In this document: piece by piece, positions 28,631 through 40,153 of the stretch
How the letters are laid out: every line of letters starts with the position of its first letter
How positions within the stretch are numbered: the stretch's first letter is position 1
DNA from: Mesostigma viride
Taxonomy: Eukaryota > Streptophyta > Mesostigmatophyceae > Mesostigmatales > Mesostigmataceae
NCBI GenBank assembly: GCA_009746045.1
Contig: RPFO01000027.1
Location: forward strand, 4,924,573 to 4,988,572
Reading direction: 5' to 3'
Length of the DNA stretch: 64,000 nt
Position numbers and translations under genes: made by a program
Notes under the pieces: model-generated
Told to the model about the DNA's origin: nothing
What the model saw: the letters and a program-made list of their open reading frames with translations, nothing else
Databases searched by the model: none

Positions 28631-29497
28631 AAGCGGCACACGATTTTCCCCCAATGGGAGCCGGCCTGTGTGACATTTGGACGTAGCAAGACTAGCAGGA
28701 CACCAAGCCACCCCATACTAGTATAACGCCATGCCAAACTATACTAGTGTAACGCCATGCCGAACCACAGTTCAGTGCTTAAACAAGGGACGTGCAATAA
28801 GGAGGCGATGGAAAGGTAAAAAGACGACGGTCCAAGGTAATAAACTCTGCCAGAAGCTTTGGCGGTTTTGTGCACCCAAGCGGCTGTCATCAGCTGTTGC
28901 TTACGAAGCCCTGTGATTTAGGAATCAGCTTTCAGTGCTCCGAACTGAGCGCAGTGCTACACGAAAATCTGGGCATCAAGCCACAACGTGGCAACAGTGG
29001 AGGTCATGACGAGGGCTGTGTGCAGGGAGCATGTCCAGGAGACCTCGCATGACCATCGGTTACCATCGGTTACCATCGATTACCATCGATTACCATGGAA
29101 TGACCATCGATTACGGAAGGTGATCGTGACAAGCTCACCTCACTTTTACAAAGTCCTCATAGAGAGCAGAAGAAGGTGTAATCAAACCATCAATCAGCAG
29201 CGTGGCTCTATTGAAAACTTGTGTGGTGTGGTATATAAAATGACTCTCGTGCATCTGGTTGGAGGTGTCCAGAAATAGGCATAAGCTCCTTGGCCGCATG
29301 AACCAGTGCAAAGGGAATGCATCACTGACTGCACCATCCATTGGCCTAAATCTTCTTATGTCCTGAGGTGCTTAAGTTGCATTTGAACGTTCTGGTACCA
29401 GCTATCCACCACCAATAACAATCAAACGGGAATTATTAATAAAGCAACTAAAGAACAGCCTCCGGACCTGTAAAGCACAACCCCACCGCATACGTAC

Positions 29498-29781
29498 TTG
29501 AGGCCAGCTGGCATTTGGTAGCGTCACCATCGCACCAGCAACTTCTCGAACATTTGCCTCCGTTTCGACGGCATTGACAGTCCGTGCCACAGCGTGCACG
29601 CGTGGCGTTTGCAATTGCGTCAGCCTGCTTCCTAGCTTCTCGAGACTGGGTGAACCGCATGTCTGGCATTTCGCCATCCTTGCAAAACTGATGCTTCTGG
29701 AGGCCATGTTCGAGCAGTTGCTTCCGGTTTAGAGGGCATGAGCACGGCATTGCTGTGACGCTACCTTCGCGTCCTTGCAAA
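29498..29781 (-). CDS. Putative host exon, cysteine-rich (CXC-like)
   Basis: Lies between acceptor GTGATTAG|TTTGCA and donor CTCAA|GTACGT, 284 bases. It encodes MPCSCPLNRKQLLEHG, then RARCGTDCQCRRNGGKCSRS and CWCDGDATKC. The C-x3-C-x-C-x6-C-x3-C-x-C pattern resembles Cys-rich CXC/tesmin-type zinc segments. It may belong to a host nuclear protein or to the 5' part of the EEP gene. No start or stop codon was identified. Confidence 0.45.
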
Positions 29782-31690
29782 CTAATCACGCACACAAAAG
29801 GCCAGGAAGATGGGCTGTAGCAAGCCCGGTCTTAACAGCAGCTCTTCCCTTGTGCGCTCGCGATAAAGATGCGTGCGCACTCGTTGCCATCCATGGCCAG
29901 TGTTGCATGCCGTGGTAAACCCAGGCCATTGGAGCTACTTTTTATAACTGCACTATCTACGCTCAGGGAAAGGGTAACTACCTAATCAGGTAAGAACTTC
30001 TTTCCCGGTTTTCTAGAACAGAAATCGGGCATGCTGCCTACGAAATTCCAATAACTGGAAGCAGAATTCATTGGAATTCTCCAGTCAAGGTCGGAAATAG
30101 TCGAATAGAGAGCTGGTGCAGCGGATGAGTTTTGACTTTTGAGACCTCGACAGCGGTCCACCTGCTGCCATACGTGGCGCTCGTCTTCTAGACTAAGTTC
30201 GCTTCTGCAAATTGCGCCACGTGTCACTACAATTGGGCGCCTCCACAGCCCCGGGCACACGTGTGCCCAGTACTGCCTGGCTTCATGCCTACTGCCTCAC
30301 GACGTCACAATTACTTGCAATTATTTATTTATTTTGTATTTGGTTCGTCATCGCGAGTGTCATGATAATTTCATAATCGCTTTTTTTGTCTGCTCATGTT
30401 GGTGGCGCTTATTATTGTGAAGGAGTTAGCGGCTAATGCCAAGTTTGCTACGGGCCCAAGCTATGCACCGCACAGTACAGTATATGATTCTACTTACCGC
30501 AGATGAGTGATCGTTACATAGGTCTTGCTCGGGACGTTCTGTTGGGAAGAGCCGCAATGGGCCCTGATGCAACGTCTCATCTTGCTTGATAGCTCCTAGT
30601 TCTGGCACGTTCTGCAAGTATGCCGACTATCTATGTTGACGACTACTGAGGTAGCAGGATTATCGCGGTCTATTCAGAATCAGGGGGCAGTGATTCCTGA
30701 AGCAACGACGTTGAGATTGGACTGTTTGGTAAATGTACAAGAGTTGTCGGGTGGAAAACGCCGCCGTCGCCGACAGTGGCGCTGAAGAACTGCGGAACTG
30801 CGGATTGTGACAGCAAGAGCACTAGTGTTTGTAAAGCTTATGACCCCTTTGTACACAGCCGACAGCACGCGGTTATTTCTGATTAATTTTGCAACGAGGT
30901 CCTTTGCTTGCATCCTTGTCATTGTGTTGGCTGGTTCGTTTCTTGGTTGCTTGCTGTGCCTTCAGTTTGCTTCCTGCCTCCGAGTTTTTTAGCTTGCGTG
31001 GCTGCTGTCTTGCTGACAGCATGGAGAATTGTCGGATTGTAGACTTCCCCCTTTCTATCAGGTAAGCCAAAACGCAGGGCAAGAAGGCTGGGGTGACGTC
31101 TCCGTGGCAGCCCGTTGGTTGGGGAGTTCTGTTTCACAAAGTGGCAGAAGCCATCGTCTAGATGTTGCTAGACTGGCGTATCAGCCGGCATCACTTCACC
31201 ACCATCATCATGAGGATCCTGGTTGTTTATAAGCGCGTGACTGCGTCACGTGGGTGCCAATACAATGTAGAGGAACCTCCAACTCTATACGCAACGAGAA
31301 GGAGAGAGGATCGTAGCTGCCGTTTAGTATCATAATCTCACATATCAATAATGTTGGTAGATCTTTTATGAAGTGAGACATGGCATGGTAGACAGTATCG
31401 TACAAAAAACATTTCACTGTTATTTGGTTGATATTCTGGTTACGAGGTGCTGGCTTACGGAGGTCCAGAGTGCAGCCGTGGTCAACCAGGAGTCACCTTT
31501 GCACGGCTTCCATGCGTGACCCAGTGAGTAGTACTCCTACTCACATTCACCCCCGTGTGGCTAGCAGCTAGACTCGATCCACTGGTTCATGTTGGGGGAA
31601 TTTCGGACTCCCTTGCACTGCTCTCTGGTAAAGATCGAGATTTTTCGCAGTTGGGCTACACCTTGGGATGCCTTCGGATCAGGAGACCCC
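29782..31690. other. Intergenic host DNA
   Basis: No supported gene. Short frames on both strands have no motifs and no convincing splice context. Near 31225 is GCGTGACTGCGTCACGTG, a relative of the 3' ends of the LINE family found at 57-62 kb, so old LINE debris is present. Confidence 0.4.
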
Positions 31691-32298
31691 TATATAGTTG
31701 CAAAATCATATACAAGAGGTCCTGTGTTCGAATCCAGTATTGTACAAAAAATCGGTGCGCCCTCAACACGGCTTTACCCCGCCATGTCCACTGCAGACCG
31801 GCGTCTGGCTGGGTTGCGTCCTGTCGCCGTACCTGTTTATTATTGTAGTGGATTATGTTATGTGCCAGACACATGCCCGCTTTGCTAGCATCGCGGGCCG
31901 TGCCCCTAGCCTAGTGATCGAGAACGAGCTTGGGGAAGGGGGCCCGAACAACGAGCAGAATTTACTAGCTGACCTCATTTATGCCGACGACATCACGCTC
32001 ATCGAGAAGCCGGAGTCTGCCCAACTTTGGCTGGACCGCCTCGCGCTCGGCCGCGCGGGCCGGCGGTTGGTCCAGGCGGTTGGTCTAGAAATCAGCCCCA
32101 AAATGGAGGCCCTGGCTCTCGGCATGGCCGGGCCCCCGCCCACACTCCGCCTCTTAGACGATGCCGATGTCAACTACCCTCCTTCAGGCCGTTTCAAGCT
32201 GCTCGGCAGTTGGCTTCCCGACTGCGAGGACGACATGACGACACGGATCGGCATGGCGTGGGCGCACCTCCATGACCACCGCCGCTGGTGAAGCAACC
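31690..32298 (+). mobile_element. LINE fragment A, 5' part (RT with YADD)
   Basis: Encodes a non-LTR reverse-transcriptase segment: GCVLSPYLFIIVVDYVM, LADLIYADDITLIE near 31980, and GLEISPKMEALALGM. It ends abruptly at HDHRRW where the chromovirus LTR begins. The matching continuation resumes at 55893. The same sequence occurs uninterrupted at 57270, which confirms the split. The 5' end is truncated. Confidence 0.85.
32294..32298 (+). repeat. TSD of chromovirus (left)
   Basis: CAACC directly before the 5' LTR; its partner is at 55888-55892. Confidence 0.9.
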
Positions 32299-32996
32299 TG
32301 TAACAACCAAATGTTACATCCAAAGTTTTCCTACTGTTGATCTTATTATGAGTTCTTTAGGACAATTATTTGTGAAGTTAGGAGGCTTCGACGTCTGATG
32401 GATATTGGGCCTGCTGAGATCTGTCGAATTTATTGTTCTACCCTCATTGGTCGTGGCCTGATCCACGTAGGGTACTTTGCAAGGTTTTGTTCAGTCAGTC
32501 ATAGATTCTCTTTAATACCGTTGTACCTGGTGGATCTGGTTCCAGGTCATGGAGATTCCGTATGGGCTGGCTTTGTGTTGTGTTGAGGATTCGGAGGCTA
32601 AGATCTTATCTTGAGTGATTCTCACTTTTGATTGGTCCTTCCGGGTTAGGGTTGAGCCGACTCTGCGTGCACGATGACTTTTATCCTGTTTGTGGCGGCT
32701 GTGCATGCGTGTATGAGAGCTAAAGCTATGGTGTAATTCAAGGGTTTCCTTGTTTCATCAATCAAACAACCCTTGCTAAAAGTCAACTATAACTTCAACA
32801 GATAGTCGACTTGGATATAACTTGTCTGTTGTGTCTAACAAGGGTGGGGACTCATTCCCTTAACTGTTGAAGATCCATCTTCATTGCTTCTCTGGACGTG
32901 AAGTTATCTGTCGCGACTCCAACCCAGGTATAAAGATCTTTTCACATCAATGTTGAAACTGAGGCTGTTGCAAACACAACATTTTTAGTCGTTACA
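32299..32996 (+). repeat. Chromovirus 5' LTR (698 bp)
   Basis: Starts TGTAAC and ends GTTACA, perfect 6-base inverted ends. It matches 55184-55887 with about ten substitutions and small indels. The element's promoter is expected here. Confidence 0.95.
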
Positions 32997-32997
32997 T

Positions 32998-33012
32998 TGG
33001 TATCGGAGGTTT
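32998..33012 (+). other. Chromovirus primer-binding site
   Basis: TTGGTATCGGAGGTT directly after the 5' LTR resembles the TGGTATCAGAGC sites complementary to initiator Met-tRNA. The copia element at 44662-44682 uses the same TGGTATCGGAGG. Confidence 0.7.
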
Positions 33013-33217
33013 CTACCTAGGTGTTGGTTGTCTTGATAGTATTAGTTCACGGTTAACAATGGAATTCTTGCCCGACCCAGAGAGGGTACGTTATGCTGTG
33101 TGTTCGGACAGTTTTTAGAGTGTGACTCATCCTTATGTGACAGTCTTGCTCTGAGAGCTGCTTTGAGCTCATAAGTCTCTAACGTTCCCCAGTCCGGCAT
33201 GCGCGACCCATGGAGTG

Positions 33218-35005
33218 ATGAGTAACCCGGAGACACAACCACCGTTATCAAGTAAGAGAGTTGAAGATGCAACCACATCTTTAGCAGCTCAACGGACGAC
33301 CGGTGATGAAAGGGTTTCATCATCTACTCCCAGACGTCAACTATTTGGAGATACCACCTTAATGTCTGCTTCCCGCAGATATTCGCTGTCGGTCGGCCCA
33401 AAGTTCTCCATCTTGCCCCTCGGTGTGCAACCAGGCGAGCCCTCCCTGCGTGGCACTGGTAGAGGTGGACCACGGTTCTCCAACGTGGAGGACACGCGTT
33501 CGCCAGCACCCGAATACGGTTCGGCTATTCGTTTTGGCTACAACACGGTGCCGGGGCGAGACGGCACTCGGCTAGCGGCTGACGAGCTGACAGCGGAGAA
33601 AATTCGATTACAACATGAACGTGAGGAAGCTGCGAGAGCTAGAAGTGTGGCGGAAGCGCTGGAGAAGAGTGTGGGTAGGACTATTGCGCGTGTGCAGCAA
33701 CTTGAGTCGCAAGGGCAGGCGGGCGATGGAGAGTCTGTTTTCGTGGATCAACCGTCTCCAACACTGGGTACACGAAGGGTATATGCGGTTGACGCTCCTT
33801 TTGTTGATGAAGGGACAGATGCACAGGGGCATGAGCCTCCACGGCTCTCGGTGGCTGCGACATTGCCGGAGAGTCAGAATGCACCACACGCCCCAGTGAT
33901 GGAGCTCACGTCTTTGTATCCTCGTACTGTTCCTTTTCCCAAGGTGGAGTCGGTAGACAAGCTATCGCTGACCAACCTTACCCATCGCAGCTTCGACCAT
34001 TTCTCCACCAAGTTTCAGGATGTCTTCGCTATCCACTTCGCCAACTACGGGCCCAAGGCAGAGGAACGTCTCACGATGGACATCCAGAAGAGAATGGTTA
34101 GGCAGCGGATGAGCGACAGTGCCAGCGACCGTTTTGATGAGTTTTTGCGTTCTGTGGCTGGACGTGCGTGTACCGACCTCCCCTCTCTCCTATTGGGCTT
34201 TCGCCGGTTTCTGTTACCCCAGGATCAGCTTCGCATGGATCGGGACGCACTGGCTAACTGTACGCAGGCTGGTTTGACGCTGCCACAGTTCGTGGAGCAA
34301 TTCACCAACCTTAGAGCCAAGATTCCCCAATGCTCTGACGCAGAGGCGCTTCACAGACTACTGCATGGCATGGCTCCACACGTGCGACTGGATGTGGACA
34401 AGCACTTCTCCCAGTTCGACTACGTGGACTGGCAATGGGACAAGGTGTTGTCTTATGTGCTCACCCTCTGTCGTGTGCCTGCTTTTTCTGTCAAGTGGGA
34501 GCCTGTGGCCACGCCAGTGCCACCCATCAAGAAGTCCCTGAACCAGCTGGATGACCTCCTGGGGGAGCTCAATGCCTTGGATCCCACCCAGGGTAACTGT
34601 TTTATCTGCAACCAGCCAGGTCACTTTGCACGGGACTGCCCTAGACGGGACCAGTTTCCCCCTGCCACGAGAGGACCTTTTGGCGCCCTGCCATCTCCCA
34701 GGCCACCCAGCCTTCCTCCTGGCGTTCCTGCTGGCGATCACCGGATGCAGCCAGGGTTCCAGCCCAACTTCCAGCCCTCTGGGAGGTTCCAGTCCCGCGC
34801 TCGGCCCTTCAGCAGACAGGATAAGCGTAGGATGGTGAACGCTCTCATGCAGCTGCTGGCAGATGAGGAGGATGGGGGGACGAGGATGAGCCTCCAGCAC
34901 CACCTGAGCAGCTTCCACCATCAGGCAGTGGAGCACTCCCAGACCCACCTGAGTCAAAAAACTAGTTGGGTCCCCAGGTCATCCTTCTGTCATGGCCAGG
35001 TCTGA
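33218..35005 (+). CDS. gag: Chromovirus Gag, 595 aa
   Basis: ATG at 33218 (MSNPETQPPLSSKRVED). The frame is intact. Residues ~110-165 form a coiled-coil-like Glu/Arg-rich helix (EKIRLQHEREEAARAR). The capsid-like region is ~250-420 (YPRTVPFPKVE...LLGFRRFLLPQDQLRMD). A CCHC zinc knuckle, CFICNQPGHFARDC, lies at ~460-475 and is followed by a Pro/Gly/Arg-rich tail. Gag packages element RNA into virus-like particles. The 3' end overlaps the pol frame by 14 bases in the +1 frame, so Pol is made by frameshifting or reinitiation. Confidence 0.9.
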   Translation: MSNPETQPPLSSKRVEDATTSLAAQRTTGDERVSSSTPRRQLFGDTTLMSASRRYSLSVGPKFSILPLGVQPGEPSLRGTGRGGPRFSNVEDTRSPAPEYGSAIRFGYNTVPGRDGTRLAADELTAEKIRLQHEREEAARARSVAEALEKSVGRTIARVQQLESQGQAGDGESVFVDQPSPTLGTRRVYAVDAPFVDEGTDAQGHEPPRLSVAATLPESQNAPHAPVMELTSLYPRTVPFPKVESVDKLSLTNLTHRSFDHFSTKFQDVFAIHFANYGPKAEERLTMDIQKRMVRQRMSDSASDRFDEFLRSVAGRACTDLPSLLLGFRRFLLPQDQLRMDRDALANCTQAGLTLPQFVEQFTNLRAKIPQCSDAEALHRLLHGMAPHVRLDVDKHFSQFDYVDWQWDKVLSYVLTLCRVPAFSVKWEPVATPVPPIKKSLNQLDDLLGELNALDPTQGNCFICNQPGHFARDCPRRDQFPPATRGPFGALPSPRPPSLPPGVPAGDHRMQPGFQPNFQPSGRFQSRARPFSRQDKRRMVNALMQLLADEEDGGTRMSLQHHLSSFHHQAVEHSQTHLSQKTSWVPRSSFCHGQV

Positions 35006-38000
35006 CCTGCCTGCTGTTGACGTTAGGCCAGTGAACACTGTGGGTGCTTCTGACCCTGCTGTCCCTGTGGGTCCTCCTGTACCAGGTCACTTACTCAAGT
35101 TTCAGGCTAGGCTCCTCAACGTGCCAGTCCCCTTGGCTCAGCCAGCTTGCTTGTTTATGATTGATTCTGGTGCTGGCAGTAATTATATTGCTGCATCCTT
35201 GGTGCAGGAGTTGAAGTTGCCTGTGTTGGCCCACCCCACACCTGTCATGGTGCAGTATTCTGATGGCAGGAGAAGCTGCTCACCTGGCTATGTGCAGCTC
35301 ATCTTCCAAGTTTGTTCATCCCAGACTTTGGAAGTGACAGCAGATGTCATTCCCCTCACGGCAGCAGATGTGATTTTGGGGATCCCATGGTTGTCTGACA
35401 CCAATCCTGCTATTTCTTGGCCTGACAGGGTGGTCCAGTTCAAGGATGGGACAGTGTGGGATGCTACCTGTGTGTTGCCAGGGGGGAGAAGAACAGCCAC
35501 TGAGTGCTGTTCCACACAGACAGCTGTCAATGATGGCAAGGGAGGGGAAGCAGGTGCGAAAGGGGTGGATCAAGAGCCGACTTTGGAGGAGAAACGGGCT
35601 GCCCTACTGAAGCATGTGTGGTCTGCCAAGCATACTCTGTCTTATTTGGCCACCTATCCAGTGGAACACATCTTTTTCCTGCATTTGGTGCCTAATGAAC
35701 CTGAGTCTGCTAGTGGTCATTCTGTCAATGCTGTCAGTTCTACTGTCACCACTGAGCAACAACAGCAGCATGATGCCTTGTTGGACAGGTATGGAGCCAT
35801 CTTTGAGGACAAGATGCCCCAGTATCCTCCTGAGGGACCCATCACACATGTCATCAAGTTGGTAGAGGGTGCTCGTCCTCCTTTTGTGCCTATGTACAGG
35901 ATGGGCCCTGCAGAGATGGCAGAGCTGAAGACCATACTTATTGGCCTGTTGGAGGCTGGTCTGATCCTCCCAGCTAACAGTCCTTTCAGTTCTGGGTGTT
36001 TGCTTGTACCCAAGCATGATGGGGGGTGGAGGTTGTGCATTGACCTGAGGGGACTGAACAAGGTGACTGTCAAGTCCAGGTACCCTCTGCCCAGAATTGA
36101 TGAGTTGCTGGAGAGGACTGCAGGAGCTGCCTTCTTTACCAAGTTTGACCTCAGGCATGCTTTCTGGCAGATCAGGGTGGCTACTGAGGACATCCCCAAG
36201 ACGGCCTTTTCTACCCATGGGGACAGTTCCAGTGGACAGTAATGCCCATGGGTGCCTCTAACAGTCCTGCCACTATGCAGATGTTTGTCAATGCCATCTT
36301 TGGCCACCTGACTGGAAATGCCCTGCCCCAGATCTCACCTGACCTTCGCAACCCCAGGTTCAAGGACATTGCCCACTTGTGTGACACTACCAGGGTGGTC
36401 TTCAGGACTTGTGTGGTCGTCTACCTGGACGACATTCTGGTACACTCTCGTACCTTCAGGGAGCATCTGGAGAACGTGGAGGAGGTCCTTAAGGTGATCC
36501 ATCAGTATCATCTGTCGGTGAAGAGGTCCAAGGTGGAGTGGGGCCAAGAGGTGAAGTTTCTGGGCTACCAGCTGAGCGCTGCAGGTATGACTCCTGAGGC
36601 CAGCAAGGTCTCTGCTGTTTTGGAGTGGCCTGTGTTGAAGTCAGCTCAGGATGTCAGATCCTTTCTGGGCCTGGTGGGCTGGTACCGACGGTTCATTCCC
36701 TGACATGGCGGCCATCTCTGGTCCCCTGTTAGCCCTGCTCAAGAAGGATGTTCCCTTTGAGTGGACTGCAGCATGCCAGCAAGCTTTTGATGTGTTGAAG
36801 CAGAAGCTTACCACTGCTCCCTTGTTGGTGGGCCCCAACCCAGACTTGCCATACCAGGTTAGGTCTGATGCCTCACAGGGTGCTATTGGTGCAGTACTAA
36901 TGCAAGATCATGGTAAGGGCCCTCAACCAGTGGAATACATGTCCAGGAGTATGACGTCTGCAGAACGTAACTACCCTGTTCATGAGCAGGAGCTGCTGGG
37001 ATTGGTGGTGGCCTGTCACAAGTGGGAACACCTACTGAAGGGGGCTCAGTTTTCTGTGGCCAGCAGCGCCAGGATGGGCAGGGCAACGAGTCTATTACCC
37101 TGATGACTGACCACAGGCCCTTGGTACATGTGTTGGAACAGACCCGGATGAGTAAGAGGATGGCTGGATGGATGGAGTTCCTGGGGGGGTTTGGACCTTT
37201 CTCTGTGAGGTACATTCCTGGTACGCAGAATGTGGTGCCTGACGCCCTGTCCAGGAGGAGGGATTTGATGGGAAGTTTTCATGAGGACTTGGACATCTGT
37301 GCTGCCCTGATTTCTGTGGTAGAGTGTGGAGCCTTGACTAGAGCTCAGGCCAACAACCAGAAGGTTTCTCAACTGTTGACACCACCTGTAGGGAATAACG
37401 GTGGTCCCGTGATGCTCATCGACCAGGGCTCTGTCCCAGAGTTGACAGGCGTCCAGGAGGGTGTCCAGTCACTGTCTGACAGTCTTAGGAGAAGTCCTGA
37501 AGGTGTGGTGCCCACTCCCACAGTGCAGCCAGGTGAGGGAGACCCTGCTAGGCGCAGCAGAGGTAGGCCCAGGAAGTGGGTCATGGACCCTGTGTTGGTA
37601 GGCCGGTCCAAGGTGTTGGCCTCTCAGGTGATGGCAAGGTCAAAAGGGCCTATAGCTACTACTGTCTCATCCAAGCAGTTGGTGGCTAGCCCTGGGCAGG
37701 AAGAGGAGATGCAGATGCAGCCCCTGGGACCTGACAAGGACCTGGTGTTGCCTAATCCTTTAAATATTTCCCTGCTGGACGTCATCAAGGCCTTCACCAA
37801 GACGGAGGACATGGCTACTGCAGCTATCCAGAGGGGCAACTTTGGCAATAGACCTGTAGAATACTGGGAGGGCGTTCTGTATGTTCACACTCATGATGCA
37901 GAGCACACGGTGACTAGAAAAGTGTATGTGCCTGAGATGGCCATTCCCACAGTGTTACATTGTTTCCATGACGATGTGACTGCGTGTCATCCTGGTTATG

Positions 38001-39010
38001 CTAAGCTACTTCATGAGGTGCAGCAGAGGTTTTGGTGGCCTGGCCTTTATCAGGATGTTAAGGCCTATGTGGATTCCTGTGACTCCTGCCAGAGAAATAA
38101 GGTCAGGAACCAAGCCACGCCCATCTTTCCCATGGCTATGCCCATTCCCCTGCGCCCTTGGATCAGTGTGACTATGGATTTTATCTGTGGTCTTCCCATG
38201 TCAGATGGTGGCAATGACAGGATCCTTGTGGTCATGGACAGGCTTCCAGGATGTGCCATCTGATTCCTTGCAATACTCATCTCACCGCTGCACAGTGTGT
38301 GGATTTGTTTATGAAGGAGATCTACCGTCTGCACGGCATGCCTAGAGTGATCATCACTGATCAGGACCCCCTTTGGCTGTCAGGGTTTTGGAAGTCATTC
38401 TTTGACATCCTAGACACTAAGCTGGCATTCGGTGTGGCATACAGGTGTGCCAGTACTGGGGCGGTGGAGAGGATGAACAGAATTGTCAGGGAGTGTCAAA
38501 AGCACTATTGTACCACGACAACAAGGACTGGGACAAGAAGCTACCTTTCATAGAGTTCGCAATCAACAACTCTCCTCTGGCTCCTCACCAGATGTCCCCC
38601 TTCGTGATCTGCAATGGCCAGTGTCCCTTGACACCATTCGACTTGGAACTGCCTGACAGAGACGCTGAAGGCCCTTTCCAGCGACGTCTTGGTTCAGTCC
38701 AGCAGTTGTTGGCTTCCTTCCAGGAGGCTCACAGCATTGTGGCTACCCAGCTGTTGAGGACACAGGACAAGTACCTGACTAACGCCTGGCAGCAAACGGT
38801 GGCCAGTCATTCCTTTGTAGCTCCTGGGGACTTGGTGTTGTTGGAAGCCAACAGAGTGCTGCCTGAGAAGGAGCAATGCAGGAAACTGCAACCACTCTGG
38901 TTGGGTCCTTACCCAGTGTTGGCCACCTTTCACTATGGTACGTGGTCCAGGTCCAGGTGCCTTCTCACTGGAAGCTCAGGAATAATATTTTTCACCTAGC
39001 ACAGCTGTAG
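34992..39010 (+). pseudogene. pol: Chromovirus Pol (PR-RT-RNaseH-IN), frameshifted
   Basis: Domains in order: aspartic protease (FMIDSGAGSNYI, ~35154), reverse transcriptase (WRLCIDLRGLNKVT, FTKFDLRHAFWQI, then YLDDILVHS at ~36422), RNase H (VRSDASQGAIGAVL, MTDHRPLVHV), and integrase zinc finger (HPGYAKLLHEV...CDSCQRNK) plus core (TMDFICGLP, IITDQDPLW). Single-base changes break the frame near 36225, 36697, 37060, 38245 and 38510. TAG at 39008-39010 replaces an expected sense codon in HLAQL*LYRR. The enzyme set is complete but dead in this copy. Confidence 0.9.
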
Positions 39011-39307
39011 CTGTACAGGCGTAACACCTTGCCTGGCAGATTGTCTGCCCCCTTGCCTTATGAGTTGGATTCTGAGGGGGAGAAGATCTATGAAGTGGAG
39101 CGGTTGTTGGCTCACAGGGTGAAAGGGAAAGGTCGGACTAAACAGCTGCAGTTTAAGGTACACTGGAAGGGAGAGCTAGAGGTGACTGCTACGTGGCTGT
39201 GGTTGTCTGATCTCACCAACAGTCACTCTGTTGTACTAGACTATTGTCAGCGTCATGGGATTACCTTGTCTGAGTGGTATGTCATGGGCTCTGAGCGGTG
39301 TGCTCCC
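39011..39307 (+). pseudogene. Chromovirus integrase C-terminus with chromodomain
   Basis: Continues the pol frame after the amber codon. Residues YEVERLLAHRVK, LQFKVHWKG and TWLWLSDL are the three-part signature of a chromodomain, which in chromoviruses directs integration to methylated-histone chromatin. The middle LINE of the fold reads ELEVTATWL, with the aromatic cage partly conserved. The last ~10 codons are displaced to 45433-45460 by the copia insertion at CTCCC. Confidence 0.85.
39303..39307 (+). repeat. TSD of copia element (left)
   Basis: CTCCC before the left LTR; its partner is at 45428-45432. Confidence 0.95.
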
Positions 39308-40052
39308 TGTTGAAAGAACTAATGGGTTTGCCTTCTACAATGCTTGTGATTGAAACCCAAATGTGCCTGTCCTTGCAGGTACAGGCTATGGAGGATGGGA
39401 GCAAAGAGACAGAGACTCAGTTTGAGGCAGAATGATAGTGAGGAGTACCTTTGGCAAGGCTCCTCAGTTGTTTTATTAACTCGAGGAAAAAACACAGGCA
39501 GAAAACTGGAATGACCTGATTGGCTGGCTAGGAATGTGCCTAGGAATATTCTCATGTAATACTCAGGCCACCAATCAGGTTAGGTCAGTGTACAGGCTAC
39601 CAATCAGATCTAGACAAGAATAAATCTTATCTTGTAACTGCTGTACAGCCTTATCTTGTAACTGATGTACAGTCTTAACTTGTAACTGCTGCACAGTAAT
39701 CTAACTATTTAATAAAAGATCTCTCTGTGTGTGATCTGATGATGATGAAGTAAATCTGGCGTGAACATATCAGCGCCACATCTGACATGCACAGTGTACA
39801 TGTCAATCAGTCAACTGTCCTGTCATAGATTCTCATCTGACATGTCATAGGTCAGCTGACATAGACAGATTTGTCAGCTGCCTATAAGGATCCACTTGGC
39901 ATAGGTACTAATCCCTGATTACTAAAACTGGCCACAACTTTCTCATTTGTAGGCCAAATCCAACGGGATAAAAAACAGTGGCTCCTGTACAAGAGCCTCT
40001 ATCTATCTAGCCAGGTCAGGTGGGTACAAATACAAGGACCATGTCCTTGACA
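39308..40052 (-). repeat. Copia LTR (left, 3' in element sense), 745 bp
   Basis: TGTTGAAAG...CCTTGACA. It contains three tandem ~27-base units around CTTATCTTGTAACTGCTGTA. The adjoining TTGTAAGGGGGG on the minus strand is the purine tract used to prime plus-strand DNA. Confidence 0.95.
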
Positions 40053-40153
40053 CCCCCCTTACAACACATGACCTTGCTCTAGTGCTATCCTGTCAAGTAT
40101 AACACTTAGAGCAAAAAAGCTCTCAGCCCCTGTGGGCATATACAACTGCATAT

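Noticed and set aside
31690-31760. Second B-box-like sequence (GTGTTCGAATCC) near the LINE fragment
   Set aside because: No complete cloverleaf; T stem mismatched.
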